NCBI GenBank assembly: GCA_016192135.1
Contig: JACPUR010000018.1
Span: 10,673 to 74,672, forward strand
Source of the DNA: Candidatus Tectomicrobia bacterium
Lineage (GTDB): Bacteria > UBA8248
Direction: 5' to 3'
DNA length: 64,000 nucleotides
Position 1 is the first letter of the stretch, and each line of letters begins with the position of its first letter. The notes beneath the pieces were generated by a model. It saw nothing but the letters and a program-made list of their open reading frames with translations. It ran no database searches and was not told the origin of the DNA. Below are positions 42,228 to 51,380 of this stretch, piece after piece. A program made the position numbers and the translations under genes.

Positions 42228-43559
42228 ATGAATAAGCCCCGGAGAGTCCTGTCTCTGTTCGACACGGTTTCCATTATCGTGGGCATCGTGATCGGGGCGG
42301 GCATTTTCCGGCTGCCGAGCCTGGTCGCCTCTCAGCTGGGCGGCGAGGCGGCCATCCTGACGGCGTGGGCGGCGGGCGGCCTCATCTCCATCGTGGGCGC
42401 CCTCTGCATCGCCGAGCTCGCGACCGCCTATCCCCATCCCGGCGGGGAGTATCATTTCCTCACCCGAGCCTACGGGCGCGACTGCGGGTTCATGTTCGCC
42501 TGGGCCCGGATGACGGTGGTGCAGACGGGGAGCATCGCCCTGCTCGCCTACATCTTCGGCGACTACGCCGCGCAGCTTCTTCCCCTCGGGCCGCACGGGA
42601 CATCCCTCTACGCCGTCGCGGCCATCCTGTTCCTGACCGCCGTCAACTTGATCGGCATCCGGCAGACGAAGCTCGTCCAGAACCTCCTGTTCGCGGCGAC
42701 CATCCTGGGCCTCCTGTGCGTGATCGGAGGCGCGTTCCTGACGCCCGCGGCGCCGGCCGGGCGCGCCTCCGCCCCGGCCGCCACGCCCTCCGGCGTGGGC
42801 CTCGCGATGATCTTCATCCTCCTCACCTACGGCGGCTGGAACGAGGCGGCCTACGTCTCCGCCGAGGTGAAGGACGGCCCGCGCAACATGGTACGGGGAC
42901 TCCTCCTCGGCCTGGGCGTGATCACCCTGTTCTACGTGGCCGTGAACTTCGCCTACCTCCGGGTGCTGGGGGTCTCCGGGGTGGCGGGGTCCAAGGCGCT
43001 GGCGAGCGATTTCATGCGCGGGATCTTCGGCGAGGCGGGGGTCGTCTTCATGTCCTTCCTCATCCTGGCGATCGTCCTGGCGTCGCTGAACGTCACCGTA
43101 CTGACCGGCGCCCGGACGAACTTCGCCTTGGGCCGCGACTTCCCGGCGTTCGGCTTCCTCTCCCACTGGAGCTCCGGGGGAGGGGCGCCGGTGCGGGCGC
43201 TCCTGGTGCAGGGGGCGATCGCGCTGACGCTGGTCCTGCTGGGCGCCTTCAGCCGCCGGAACATCGAGCTGGTGGTGGACTATCTCTCCCCCGTCTTCTG
43301 GCTCTTCTTCCTGCTGACGGCCATCTCGCTGTTCGTCCTGCGCAGGCGCGAGCCCGGCGCCGAGCGCCCCTTCCGCGTGCCGCTCTACCCGGTCACCCCG
43401 GCCCTCTTCTGCCTCACCAGCGCCTATCTGCTGTACTCCAGCCTGAACTACACGGGGGCGGGGGCGCTCGTCGGGGTGGGCGTGCTCATCCTTGGGATTC
43501 CCTTTCTCGCCTGGGCGCGCAGACGGCCGGCGCCCGCGGAAACGACAACCGCCGCTTGA
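42228..43559 (+). CDS. APC-family amino-acid permease
   Basis: A 443-residue integral membrane protein with about 12 transmembrane helices. The first helix carries the APC-superfamily substrate loop IVGIVIGAGIFRLPS, and helix 6 region follows the pattern of LAT/CAT-type transporters. It should import or exchange amino acids with proton or antiport coupling. The substrate is not predictable. A signal-peptide methyltransferase gene follows after 31 bases on the same strand and may be cotranscribed. Confidence 0.87.
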   Translation: MNKPRRVLSLFDTVSIIVGIVIGAGIFRLPSLVASQLGGEAAILTAWAAGGLISIVGALCIAELATAYPHPGGEYHFLTRAYGRDCGFMFAWARMTVVQTGSIALLAYIFGDYAAQLLPLGPHGTSLYAVAAILFLTAVNLIGIRQTKLVQNLLFAATILGLLCVIGGAFLTPAAPAGRASAPAATPSGVGLAMIFILLTYGGWNEAAYVSAEVKDGPRNMVRGLLLGLGVITLFYVAVNFAYLRVLGVSGVAGSKALASDFMRGIFGEAGVVFMSFLILAIVLASLNVTVLTGARTNFALGRDFPAFGFLSHWSSGGGAPVRALLVQGAIALTLVLLGAFSRRNIELVVDYLSPVFWLFFLLTAISLFVLRRREPGAERPFRVPLYPVTPALFCLTSAYLLYSSLNYTGAGALVGVGVLILGIPFLAWARRRPAPAETTTAA

Positions 43560-43590
43560 TGGCGGCGACTCTCCCGAAAGGAGCCTGCGC

Positions 43591-44418
43591 ATGAAACGGA
43601 GAATCCGGCTCGTCCCGTCCGTCCTGGTCCTGCTCGCCGCGCTGGCCGCCCTGCCGTTCGGCGCCGCCGCCGCCCCCGGCCCGGCCCTCGACATCCACTT
43701 CGTCCCGACGCCCGAGGATGCCGTCAAGAGGATGCTCGAGATGGCCGAGGTGAAGCCCTCGGACGTCGTCTACGACCTGGGCTCCGGCGACGGCCGGATC
43801 GTCATCTCGGCGGTGCGCGACTTCAAGGCGCGCAAGGGCATCGGCGTTGACCTGGACCCGGTGCGCGTCCAGGAGGGCATCGCGAACGCCAAGGCCGCCG
43901 GCGTGAGCGACCGCGTCCAGTTCATCGAAGGGAACGTCTTCAAGGTCGACTTCAGCGAGGCGACCGTCGTGACCATGTACCTGCTCACGCGCATCAACAT
44001 CGACCTCAGGCCGCGCATCCTGAACGAACTGAGGCCCGGCACGCGCGTGGTCTCGCACCAGTTCGACATGGGGGACTGGGAGCCGGACGAAACCGAACAC
44101 GTGGGGAAGGCGACCCTCTACGCCTGGACCGTCCCGGCCAAGGTCGAGGGCAGCTGGAAATGGGAGATGGACGGGAACGGCTACCAGCTCCAGATCGAGC
44201 AGCGGTACCAGAAGGTATCGGGGAATCTGAGCGGCGGCGGGCCGGGGGCCCCCATCCGCTACGGGCTGATCAAAGGGGACCGCCTCACCTTCGAAGCTCC
44301 CGTGCGGGGCGGCGGCACCATGCGCTTCGACGGCAAAGTGGTGGGCAAGGACGCCATCGAGGGCATCGTCAGCGCCGGCGGGTCGAGCCAGAAAATCGTC
44401 GCCCGGCGGGCGAACTGA
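43591..44418 (+). CDS. Exported SAM-dependent methyltransferase-like protein
   Basis: A 275-residue protein with a cleavable signal peptide (RLVPSVLVLLAALAALPFGA), a class I methyltransferase fold (VVYDLGSGDGRIVISAVRDF for SAM, GIGVDLDP, FIEGNVFKVDFSEATVV) and a beta-rich C-terminal domain (about 185-275, YQLQIEQRYQKVSGNLSGG). ATG 43591 has AAAGGAG seven bases upstream, which makes the signal part of the protein. SAM is not expected outside the cytoplasm, so the location is puzzling. The fold resembles FAM173/ATPSCKMT-type lysine methyltransferases. Confidence 0.78.
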   Translation: MKRRIRLVPSVLVLLAALAALPFGAAAAPGPALDIHFVPTPEDAVKRMLEMAEVKPSDVVYDLGSGDGRIVISAVRDFKARKGIGVDLDPVRVQEGIANAKAAGVSDRVQFIEGNVFKVDFSEATVVTMYLLTRINIDLRPRILNELRPGTRVVSHQFDMGDWEPDETEHVGKATLYAWTVPAKVEGSWKWEMDGNGYQLQIEQRYQKVSGNLSGGGPGAPIRYGLIKGDRLTFEAPVRGGGTMRFDGKVVGKDAIEGIVSAGGSSQKIVARRAN

Positions 44419-44511
44419 GGGCCGGGCGGGGGGCGCGCGGCGAGGGCCCGAGAAAATAACCGCCTGGGCAGATGCATCTTTACACCAAATTCACGCTCCT
44501 GCGGGTTTTTT

Positions 44512-44605
44512 TCCCTCCTCCTCCGGGGGAGGGCTGGGTGGGGGAATGCCGCCGAGCCGCTTCCCTCCCCCTGCCCCCTCCCGGAGGGAGGGGGAGGTTG
44601 AGCGG
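44512..44605. repeat. CT-rich palindromic interspersed repeat
   Basis: TCCTCCTCCGGGGGAGGGCT and CCCCCTCCCGGAGGGAGGGG type arms around a GGGTGGGGGAATGCCGCC centre; related to the elements near 40768-40920. Confidence 0.55.
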
Positions 44606-44617
44606 GCACGGGAGCCT

Positions 44618-45670
44618 TCAGGCAGCCAAGCCCTTCAGCAGGTCCCGGATCTCCACCGGGCGCCCCGTCCCGGCCGAGAGGCAGGAGCCCTCCACCAGGG
44701 CCAGGGCGTAAAGGCCCTCCTCCGGCCCCGTCTCGGGCGCCTTCCCGGTCCGCACGCAGTCCGCGAACTCCTCCAGCTCGTCCTGGATCATCTCCGTCAT
44801 CTGGGGCAGGACCACCGGCACGAAGCCCGCCTTCCCCTTGGGCTGGAGAGTGAGGACCGTCTCCTGGTTCGTCCGCTCGGCGAGGGTGGTGTTCTCCCGG
44901 TGCATCTCGAGCGCGAGGATGCCCTCCGTCCCGTGGACGCGCACGGAGTACGCCCCCGAGGTCACGAAGCTGCACGCGATGGAGGAGAGCCCGCCCCCCT
45001 CGTGCTCGACGATGGTCATCGTCACGTCGTCGATCTCGGCCGGCGTGGCCAACCTCTTGTGCACCCCGGTGACGCGGACCGGGCGGCCCATCAGGTAATT
45101 AAGCGTGTCGCAGTGGTGGACCCCCATCTGCATCAGCGGCCCGCCCGGGCACTCGGCCCGGAAGAAGCGCCAGCGGTCCGGGCCCATGGTGAGGCCCGCC
45201 GGGTTGGTGAAGGCGGCCTCCGCCCAGAGCGGGCGCCCCACGGCCCCCTCGTCCATCATCCGGCGCATCACGCGGTGGCCGGCCGCCCGGCGGTAGCAGT
45301 GGCCCACGGCGAGCACCTTCCCCGAGGCGCGCCAGGCCTCCAGCACCGGCCCGGCCTCGGCCAGGGTGTTGGTGAGGGGCTTCTCCACCCAGACGTGCTT
45401 CCCGGCCCGGAGCGCGGCCTGGATCTGCCCGGCGTGGGCGCTGTTCGGCGTCGTGATCAATATGCCCTCGATGGACTTGTCTTTCAAAATCTCCTCGAAG
45501 CTCCCCGCCTCGGCGCAGCCGTGCGACTTCGCGAAGGCGGCGCGCTTCCCGGGATTGCGCGTGAAGCACGCGGCGATCTCCAGCCTGGAGCTGTTCTTCA
45601 CGGCCGTCCCGATGGGGGTGGACCACCAGCCGATGCCCACGAGGGCGGTCTTGACCGGGGTGTGGCTCAT
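44618..45670 (-). CDS. Gfo/Idh/MocA-family oxidoreductase
   Basis: A 350-residue NAD(P)-dependent oxidoreductase: Rossmann start KTALVGIGWWSTPIGTAVKN, the EKPLTNTLAEAGPVLEAWRA lysine region, and MQMGVHHCDTLNYLMG with catalytic-type His residues. The N-terminal glycine motif is slightly unusual (GIGWWSTP in place of GxGxxG). GGAGGAG precedes ATG 45670. It stands alone between a convergent methyltransferase and a divergent secreted protein, so the substrate is unknown. Confidence 0.86.
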   Translation of the reverse strand: MSHTPVKTALVGIGWWSTPIGTAVKNSSRLEIAACFTRNPGKRAAFAKSHGCAEAGSFEEILKDKSIEGILITTPNSAHAGQIQAALRAGKHVWVEKPLTNTLAEAGPVLEAWRASGKVLAVGHCYRRAAGHRVMRRMMDEGAVGRPLWAEAAFTNPAGLTMGPDRWRFFRAECPGGPLMQMGVHHCDTLNYLMGRPVRVTGVHKRLATPAEIDDVTMTIVEHEGGGLSSIACSFVTSGAYSVRVHGTEGILALEMHRENTTLAERTNQETVLTLQPKGKAGFVPVVLPQMTEMIQDELEEFADCVRTGKAPETGPEEGLYALALVEGSCLSAGTGRPVEIRDLLKGLAA

Positions 45671-45784
45671 CCTCTCCTCCTCGAAAATCGTTCGTGACGG
45701 GATGCGGGCACGATACCACGCGCCCCGCTCCCCGAGAACCGAATGCCGCGCCGGAGTATAATCGCCGGAGAGGAGGACGACCCG

Positions 45785-46138
45785 ATGCGGCCCCGCCGGA
45801 TTCTCGCCGCCGCCCTGCTGGCCGCCGCCCTGCCCGGGGGCGCCTGGGCCGGGGTGAGCGCCGCCAACTTCCGGAGGGAAGGCCTGACCGGCCACGCCGA
45901 CGTGACCTACACGAACGACTCGGAGGCGGTGCTCTCCTCGGTCAAGGTCGAGTGCGTCCCCCCCGGCGTCACCGACCGCCGCCGGCACCTCAACCTCTAC
46001 TTCTCCAACCACCTGGGGGGCGGCCTCCCGCCCGGCTACGCCGAGACCCGCTCCGTCTCCTTCCCCCTGCCGGACGAAACGGCCCGGCCCGAGGACCTCT
46101 CCTGCGAGGCCCACGAGCTGCCCGTCAAATTGCCCTAG
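45785..46138 (+). CDS. Exported hypothetical protein
   Basis: A 117-residue protein with signal peptide (ILAAALLAAALPGGAWA) and a mature part of beta strands with two Cys (VECVPPG and LSCEAHE), likely disulfide-bonded. GAGGAGGA lies seven bases before ATG 45785. Not recognised; ends 11 bases before the convergent priA. Confidence 0.65.
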   Translation: MRPRRILAAALLAAALPGGAWAGVSAANFRREGLTGHADVTYTNDSEAVLSSVKVECVPPGVTDRRRHLNLYFSNHLGGGLPPGYAETRSVSFPLPDETARPEDLSCEAHELPVKLP

Positions 46139-46149
46139 GCTTCCTCCCC

Positions 46150-48714
46150 TCACAGCAAATTCTGTGGGTCCACGTCCACGATGAGCTGGACGGAGCGCGG
46201 CGCCTTCTCCCGCCCGAACGCCTCCATCAGGGCGCGCACCGCCTCGCCCAGCCGGCCCGAGGTGCGGCTCTTGAGGAGCATGTGCCGCCGCCACAGCCCC
46301 CGCACACGCTCCAGGGGCGCGGGCGCGGGCCCCAGGAACTCGACTTCCCCTCCCGCCCCCGCCGGGCGGGCGCCCTGCTTCTCCAGGAAGCGGCGGCTCC
46401 ACTCACCGGCGCGGGCGGCCGCCGCCTCCTCCTTCGCCTCGAAGCGCAGCCGCGCGAGCCTGCGGAAGGGGGGATAGCCCGCCCGCTCCCGGGCCGCGAT
46501 CTCCTTGGCGTAGAAGCCGGCGTAATCGTGCTCCCGGGCGCAGGCCACGGCGTAGTGCTCGGGGCGGAAGGTCTGGATGACCGCCTCCCCCGGCAGCTCC
46601 GCCCGCCCGGCCCGGCCCGCGACCTGGGTCAGGAGCTGGAAGGTGCGCTCCGAGGCCCGGAAGTCGGGCAGGTGGAGCCCCACGTCGGCCAGCACCACCC
46701 CGACGAGGGTCACCCTCGGGAAATCGTGCCCCTTGGCCGCCATCTGGGTGCCGATGAGCACGTCCGCCTCCCCGCGCCGCACCGAGGCGAGGAGGCGGTC
46801 GTAGTCCCCCGGCTTCTTCACGGTGTCGCGGTCCATGCGCACCAGGCGCGCCTCCGGGAAGCGCGCCCGGGCCGCCTCCTCCACCCGCTCGGTGCCCAGG
46901 CCGAAGTAGCCCACCCGCCCGCTCCCGCACGCGGGGCACAGGCCGGGCGGCCGGGACTCGGCGTCGCAGAGGTGGCAGCGCAGCCGGCCCCCTCCCTCGC
47001 GGTGGAAGGTCAAGGGCGCGGAGCAGTTCGGACACTCGACCGCCGCGCCGCAGTCACGGCAGAGGAGGATGGAGGAGAACCCCCGGCGGTTGAGGAAGAG
47101 GAGCGCCTGCTCCCCCCTCTCCAGTCGCTCGCGGATGGCCCGGGAGAGATCGGCGCCGAGGAGGAGCGGCGTCCTCGCGTCCTTCCCCGGCTCCTTGCGG
47201 AGGTCCACCACCCGCACCCCGGGCAGGGGCCGCCCCCCGGGGCGCGCGGGGAGCTCCTTCAGGCGGTACTTCCCCTGCCGCGCGTTGTGGTAGCTCTCGA
47301 CCGAGGGAGTGGCCGAGCCGAGCACCACCGGGACGCCCAGGCGCCGCGCCCGCACGATGGCGGCGTCGCGGGCGTGGTAGCGGGGGGACTCCTCCTGCTT
47401 GTAGGAAGCGTCGTGCTCCTCGTCCACGGCGATGAAGCCGAGGCTCCTCACCGGGGCGAAGACCGCCGAGCGCGTGCCCACCACGACGGAGGCCTCCCCC
47501 TTCCAGGCCCGCCGCCACTCCCCCTCCCGCCGCCGCTCGGGGTAGGCGCTGTGGAGGCAGGCGGCGCGGTCCCCGAACCGGGCCCGGAAGCGCCCGAGGA
47601 GCTGGGGCGTCAAGCCGATCTCGGGCACGAGGACGAGGGAGCCCCGGCCCATGCGCGCGGCCTCCTCCGCGAGGCGCAGATACACCTCGGTCTTGCCGCT
47701 CCCCGTCACCCCGTGCAGGAGGGTGACGGAGAACTTCCCCTCGCGAAGGTCCCCCGCCACGGCCTCGAAGGCGTCCCGCTGCGCTGGATTGAGGATGGGC
47801 GGAGAGGATGGGGCCTCCTCACCCTCGCCCGGGGCGGGGGCTCCGGGAGGTACCACGTCCTCCTCGAGGCGCACCGCCCCCCGCTTCGCCAGGGCGGCGC
47901 AGGCCGCCCGCGCGCCGGGCGCGGCCGCCTCCAGCTCCCGCAGCGGCATCCGGCCCTCCGGCGCCGCCGCGAGCGCCTCCAGGGCGGCGGACTGGCGGGG
48001 GGCCTTCTTGCGGAGCTTCTCCATCTCCCCGGGAGGGAGCGGAGCGAGGAGCCGGGCCATCCGGATGGTGAGGGGCGCGGCGCCCTCCTTCTCCTCGGTT
48101 ACCCGCTCGGCCAGGCCCGCCGCCTCCAGGCGCTCCAGCTCGGCCCGCGCCCCCCGGCCCAGCGCCGCCGCGAGGGCGTCCCCGGTGCGGGGGCCCTTGC
48201 GCAGCCCCGCGAGCAGGCGCGCGCGCGGGCTCCCGCCCGCCTCCATGCCCGGGAGGCCCAGCCCCGCCGCCTCGAGGACGGCCTCGCGCCGGCCCTCCTC
48301 GGTCAGGCGGAAGCGGGTCTGGACCCGCCGCTCGGGGAGGCCGGGCAGCGCGGCCCGGATGGCCTCCCCCCAGCCGCAGCAGTAGTAGGAGGCGATCCAG
48401 CGCGTCAGCTCCAGCATCTCCGGGCCGATGAGGGGCTCGTCCTCCAGCGTCTCGATGATGTCCTTCAAGTTCTTGGGGTCGAGCCCGGCGGGGGGAGCCC
48501 CGGCGGGCGGCGCGGCGACGTAGCCCGTCACCTTGCGCGAGCCCAACGGCACCCACACCCTGAGGCCGGGCGCGAGCCGCCCCGCGAGGGCGGGGGAGGC
48601 GCGGTAGGTCAGGGTGTCGAGCTGGGGGACGTTGAGGGCCACCTCGACGTAGCGCGCGTCCCGCCCCGCCTCGGCGGGGCGGGAGGGGCGGAGGGTGTAC
48701 TTCACGGCGCCCAT
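46150..48714 (-). CDS. priA: Primosomal protein N' (replication restart helicase)
   Basis: An 854-residue superfamily-2 DNA helicase that reloads the replisome at stalled forks. Features: N-terminal DNA-binding part (VEVALNVPQLDTLTYRA), Walker A LLHGVTGSGKTEVYLRL, DEEH box FIAVDEEHDASYKQEE, two zinc sites (CRDCGAAVECPNC and CHLCDAESRPPGLCPACG) and helicase motifs GTQMAAKGHDFPRVTLVGV. Length is slightly above the usual 730-830 because of an Ala-rich insertion after the N-terminal domain. The PLP dehydratase gene is immediately upstream (four-base gap), probably cotranscribed. Confidence 0.93.
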   Translation of the reverse strand: MGAVKYTLRPSRPAEAGRDARYVEVALNVPQLDTLTYRASPALAGRLAPGLRVWVPLGSRKVTGYVAAPPAGAPPAGLDPKNLKDIIETLEDEPLIGPEMLELTRWIASYYCCGWGEAIRAALPGLPERRVQTRFRLTEEGRREAVLEAAGLGLPGMEAGGSPRARLLAGLRKGPRTGDALAAALGRGARAELERLEAAGLAERVTEEKEGAAPLTIRMARLLAPLPPGEMEKLRKKAPRQSAALEALAAAPEGRMPLRELEAAAPGARAACAALAKRGAVRLEEDVVPPGAPAPGEGEEAPSSPPILNPAQRDAFEAVAGDLREGKFSVTLLHGVTGSGKTEVYLRLAEEAARMGRGSLVLVPEIGLTPQLLGRFRARFGDRAACLHSAYPERRREGEWRRAWKGEASVVVGTRSAVFAPVRSLGFIAVDEEHDASYKQEESPRYHARDAAIVRARRLGVPVVLGSATPSVESYHNARQGKYRLKELPARPGGRPLPGVRVVDLRKEPGKDARTPLLLGADLSRAIRERLERGEQALLFLNRRGFSSILLCRDCGAAVECPNCSAPLTFHREGGGRLRCHLCDAESRPPGLCPACGSGRVGYFGLGTERVEEAARARFPEARLVRMDRDTVKKPGDYDRLLASVRRGEADVLIGTQMAAKGHDFPRVTLVGVVLADVGLHLPDFRASERTFQLLTQVAGRAGRAELPGEAVIQTFRPEHYAVACAREHDYAGFYAKEIAARERAGYPPFRRLARLRFEAKEEAAAARAGEWSRRFLEKQGARPAGAGGEVEFLGPAPAPLERVRGLWRRHMLLKSRTSGRLGEAVRALMEAFGREKAPRSVQLIVDVDPQNLL

Positions 48715-48718
48715 CCCC

Positions 48719-49696
48719 TCATCCCCCCGCCGCGGGCGGGACGCCGCCCGAGAGGATGACGCGCAGCATCTCGCCCGTGATGTTGCGCCCGCTCAGGACG
48801 GCGCCCACCGTCTTCCCCCCGAGGTCCAGCTTGAGGGCGGCGGCGGTCGAGGCGGCCCCCGCCCCCTCGGCGACCGCCCGCGCCTCGAAGGCGAGGAGGC
48901 GGATGGCCCCGCACATCTCCTCCTCCGTCACGAGCACCACGTCGTCCACCCACCGCTGGAGCATCTGGAAAGTGAGCTCGTAGGGGAAGCGCGTGGCGAG
49001 GCCGTCGGCGAAGGTCCGGGGCGAGGGCTGGGGGCGCGGCGCCCCGGCCCGGAAGCTCTCGTGGAAGGCCGGGGCCCCCGCCGCCTGGACCCCGATGACG
49101 CGGACGGCCGGGTTCACCGTCTTGGCCGCGAGGGCCGAGCCGCACACCCCGCTCCCGCCCCCGAGGGGCACGAGCAGCAAGTCGAGCCCCGGCTCCTCCT
49201 CCAGCATCTCCAGGGCCTGGGTGGCCACCCCGGCGATGAGCAGGGGCTCGTTCGCCGAGTGAACGTAGCGCATCCCCCGCTCCCCCGCCTGGGCCTCGCA
49301 CCACTCGCGGGCGTCGTCGAAGTCCCGGCCCTTCAAGACGACCTCCGCCCCCAGCGCCCGCATGGCGGCGATCTTGTCCGGGTTCGAGCCCTCGGGCGCG
49401 GCGACGAGCACCCGGGCGCCGAAGGCCCGCCCGGCCCAGGCGATGGACTGGCCGTGATTGCCCGTCGAGGCGGTGATGAGGCCCCGCGCCCGCTCCTCCG
49501 GGGAGAGGGCCGAAACCAGGTTCACGCCCCCCCGCACCTTGAAGGCGCCGATGGGCTGCATGGACTCGAACTTGAGCAGGAAGCGGCCCCCGGTGCGCCG
49601 GGAGAGGGCCGGGATCTCCAGGAAGGGCGTCGGGCGCAGGTGGGGCGCGATGCGCCGGCGGGCGGCGAGGACGTCCTGGAAGGTGGGCTCGCGCAT
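48719..49696 (-). CDS. Threonine/serine dehydratase-like PLP enzyme
   Basis: A 325-residue fold-type II PLP enzyme. The Schiff-base lysine lies in FESMQPIGAFKVRGG, the Asn loop is TASTGNHGQSIAWAG and the phosphate-binding glycines are PLGGGSGVCGSALA. It probably removes water from threonine or serine (or 3-hydroxyaspartate) to give the keto acid. No regulatory C-terminal ACT domain is present, so it is of the catabolic or short type. The start at 49696 (MREPTF) aligns with the family; the open upstream frame includes a palindromic repeat and is rejected. Confidence 0.86.
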   Translation of the reverse strand: MREPTFQDVLAARRRIAPHLRPTPFLEIPALSRRTGGRFLLKFESMQPIGAFKVRGGVNLVSALSPEERARGLITASTGNHGQSIAWAGRAFGARVLVAAPEGSNPDKIAAMRALGAEVVLKGRDFDDAREWCEAQAGERGMRYVHSANEPLLIAGVATQALEMLEEEPGLDLLLVPLGGGSGVCGSALAAKTVNPAVRVIGVQAAGAPAFHESFRAGAPRPQPSPRTFADGLATRFPYELTFQMLQRWVDDVVLVTEEEMCGAIRLLAFEARAVAEGAGAASTAAALKLDLGGKTVGAVLSGRNITGEMLRVILSGGVPPAAGG

Positions 49697-50078
49697 GGGG
49701 GCTCCGGGATCGGGCGTCCCTGTCTTATACCAGACCTGCCCGTTTCCCATCCTCCCGGCCGGTGGGCCATCTGGGTCCGTAGGGGCGAGGCATGCCTCGC
49801 CCCTACGAAATTTCATCCCCTGGCATCCGCTTCCGCGGGGGCGGGTTTCAAACCCGCTCCCGCGGACGCACCGGACAATCGCAGGGGCGGCCCCCCGTGG
49901 CCGCCCTGGGGCAGGCCATCTTTTCGGGTCCCCGAATCGGCCCGCCGATTCGGGATGAGGGGCCTGCCCCTACAGACGAAATTCCTCCTGCCGGAGCTGC
50001 CCTCCCCGAAACACCTCATTGACCCCGCCTCGGGGGGCTCCCTACAATGCGAGCCTAGACTGCGTGGGAGGATCCGCC
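49697..50078. other. 382-base repeat-filled gap
   Basis: Contains a perfect GTAGGGGC palindrome at 49779-49806 (core AGGCATGCCT), a weaker one near 49838-49862 and the composite repeat at 49881-49973. No gene is apparent. Confidence 0.7.
49881..49973. repeat. Composite repeat, copy 1
   Basis: GGGGCAGGCC...GGCCTGCCCC outer arms enclose the palindrome CCGAATCGGCCCGCCGATTC. Bases 49908-49973 are identical to 54428-54493 over 66 positions. Confidence 0.85.
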
Positions 50079-50408
50079 ATGAAAAGCGCGCTCGAGCTGG
50101 CGATGGAGAAAACCTCCGCCATCGGGGCCAAGGCCCGCGAGGAGCTGGCCAAGCTCTCGCCCGCCCAGCGGGCCGAGATCGAGAAGCTCAAGAAGGTGTA
50201 CGAGGGGAAGACCGCCGAGAAGGACGTGATGTTCCAGCAGGAGGCCATGAAGCTCACCGGCGGAATCCCCCTGGAGATGGCGTCGCGGGCGCTCCCGCCC
50301 GAGCTGGCCGAGAAGCTCGGGCAGCTCCGCGAGAAGCTCAAGGCGGACAAGGAGGCCATCGAGGCCGAGCGCGACCAGAAGATCGAGGCGGCCAAGAAGG
50401 ATGGCTAG
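50079..50408 (+). CDS. Coiled-coil hypothetical protein
   Basis: A 109-residue, almost entirely helical and charged protein (ELAKLSPAQRAEIEKLKKVY, LAEKLGQLREKLKADKEAIE). GGGAGG precedes ATG 50079. Not assigned to a family; probably forms a coiled coil. It ends four bases before the DUF362 gene and is likely cotranscribed with it. Confidence 0.65.
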   Translation: MKSALELAMEKTSAIGAKAREELAKLSPAQRAEIEKLKKVYEGKTAEKDVMFQQEAMKLTGGIPLEMASRALPPELAEKLGQLREKLKADKEAIEAERDQKIEAAKKDG

Positions 50409-50411
50409 CGG

Positions 50412-51380
50412 ATGAGCCTTGTCGCCGCCGTCCGCTGCGAGGGCTACGAGCGCGCGCACGTCGAGGAGGCGGTGGGCCGGCTCCTCGAGCTCCTGGGGGG
50501 CGCGGCCCGCTTCGCCCGGGCCGGGGAGCGCCTCCTCCTCAAGCCCAACCTCCTGAAGGGCGCCCCGCCCGAGCGGGCCGTCACCACCCATCCCGAGGTG
50601 CTGCGCGCCGCCATCGGGGCGCTCCGCGCCGCTGCCCCCGATCTCAGGCTCCGCGTCGGGGACAGCCCCGCCTGGGGCGGCTTCGAGGCCTCCGCCGAGG
50701 CGGCGGGCCTCGCGGCCATCTGCCGGGAGACAGGGGCCGCCCTCACGCCCTTCGCCGGAGGCGTGAAGACCCCCAACCCCAAGGGCCAGGTGTACGACCA
50801 CCTCGTCCTCGCCCGCGAGGCGGTCGAGAACGGCGGCCTCATCAACCTCCCCAAGCTCAAGACCCATGTCCAGCTCTACATGACGGGCGCCGTGAAGAAC
50901 CTCTTCGGCTGCGTGGCCGGCAAGCGCAAGGCCTGGTGGCACTTCAAGGCGGGGAACTACCAGGACTACTTCCCCCTCATGCTCGTCGAGACGGCCCGGC
51001 TCCTGGGGGCGCGCCTGCACCTCCTGGACGCGGTGCTCGCCATGGAGGGGAACGGCCCCGCGAACGGTGTCCCCCGCCCCATGGGCCTGCTCCTGGCCTC
51101 CGAGGACCCGGTGGCCCTCGACCGGGTGGCGGTCGAAGCCGCCGGGCTCGACCCCGCCCGCCTGCGCACCCTCGAGGCCGCCCGCCTGCTGGGATGGGGG
51201 GAGACCCATCTCGCCAAGATCGAGATCGCCGGCCTTCCCCTCACCGAGGCCCGCCTGGCCCGCCCCCTGGCCGAGCCCCGGATGATCCCCATCGGCTTCA
51301 GCCTCCCCCGGGTGGTCAAGAGCACCCTCAAGCAGCAGTGGCTCCTGCGGGTCGAGGAGCCCCTGCGGCGGATCTCGTAA
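50412..51380 (+). CDS. DUF362 domain protein
   Basis: A 322-residue DUF362 protein: LLLKPNLLKGAPPERAVTTH, VGDSPAWGGFEASAEAAGL, the conserved INLPKLKTHVQLYMTGAVKN and the DAVLAMEGNGPANG segment. Many members carry a ferredoxin domain at the C-terminus, but this one does not. Function is not established; a metal- or Fe-S-associated role is suggested for relatives. It follows the coiled-coil protein gene. Confidence 0.85.
   Translation: MSLVAAVRCEGYERAHVEEAVGRLLELLGGAARFARAGERLLLKPNLLKGAPPERAVTTHPEVLRAAIGALRAAAPDLRLRVGDSPAWGGFEASAEAAGLAAICRETGAALTPFAGGVKTPNPKGQVYDHLVLAREAVENGGLINLPKLKTHVQLYMTGAVKNLFGCVAGKRKAWWHFKAGNYQDYFPLMLVETARLLGARLHLLDAVLAMEGNGPANGVPRPMGLLLASEDPVALDRVAVEAAGLDPARLRTLEAARLLGWGETHLAKIEIAGLPLTEARLARPLAEPRMIPIGFSLPRVVKSTLKQQWLLRVEEPLRRIS

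Noticed and set aside
45671-46402. Extension of the Gfo/Idh frame upstream of 45670
   Set aside because: The segment is composition-driven and overlaps other genes; the GGAGGAG site and Rossmann start fix 45670.
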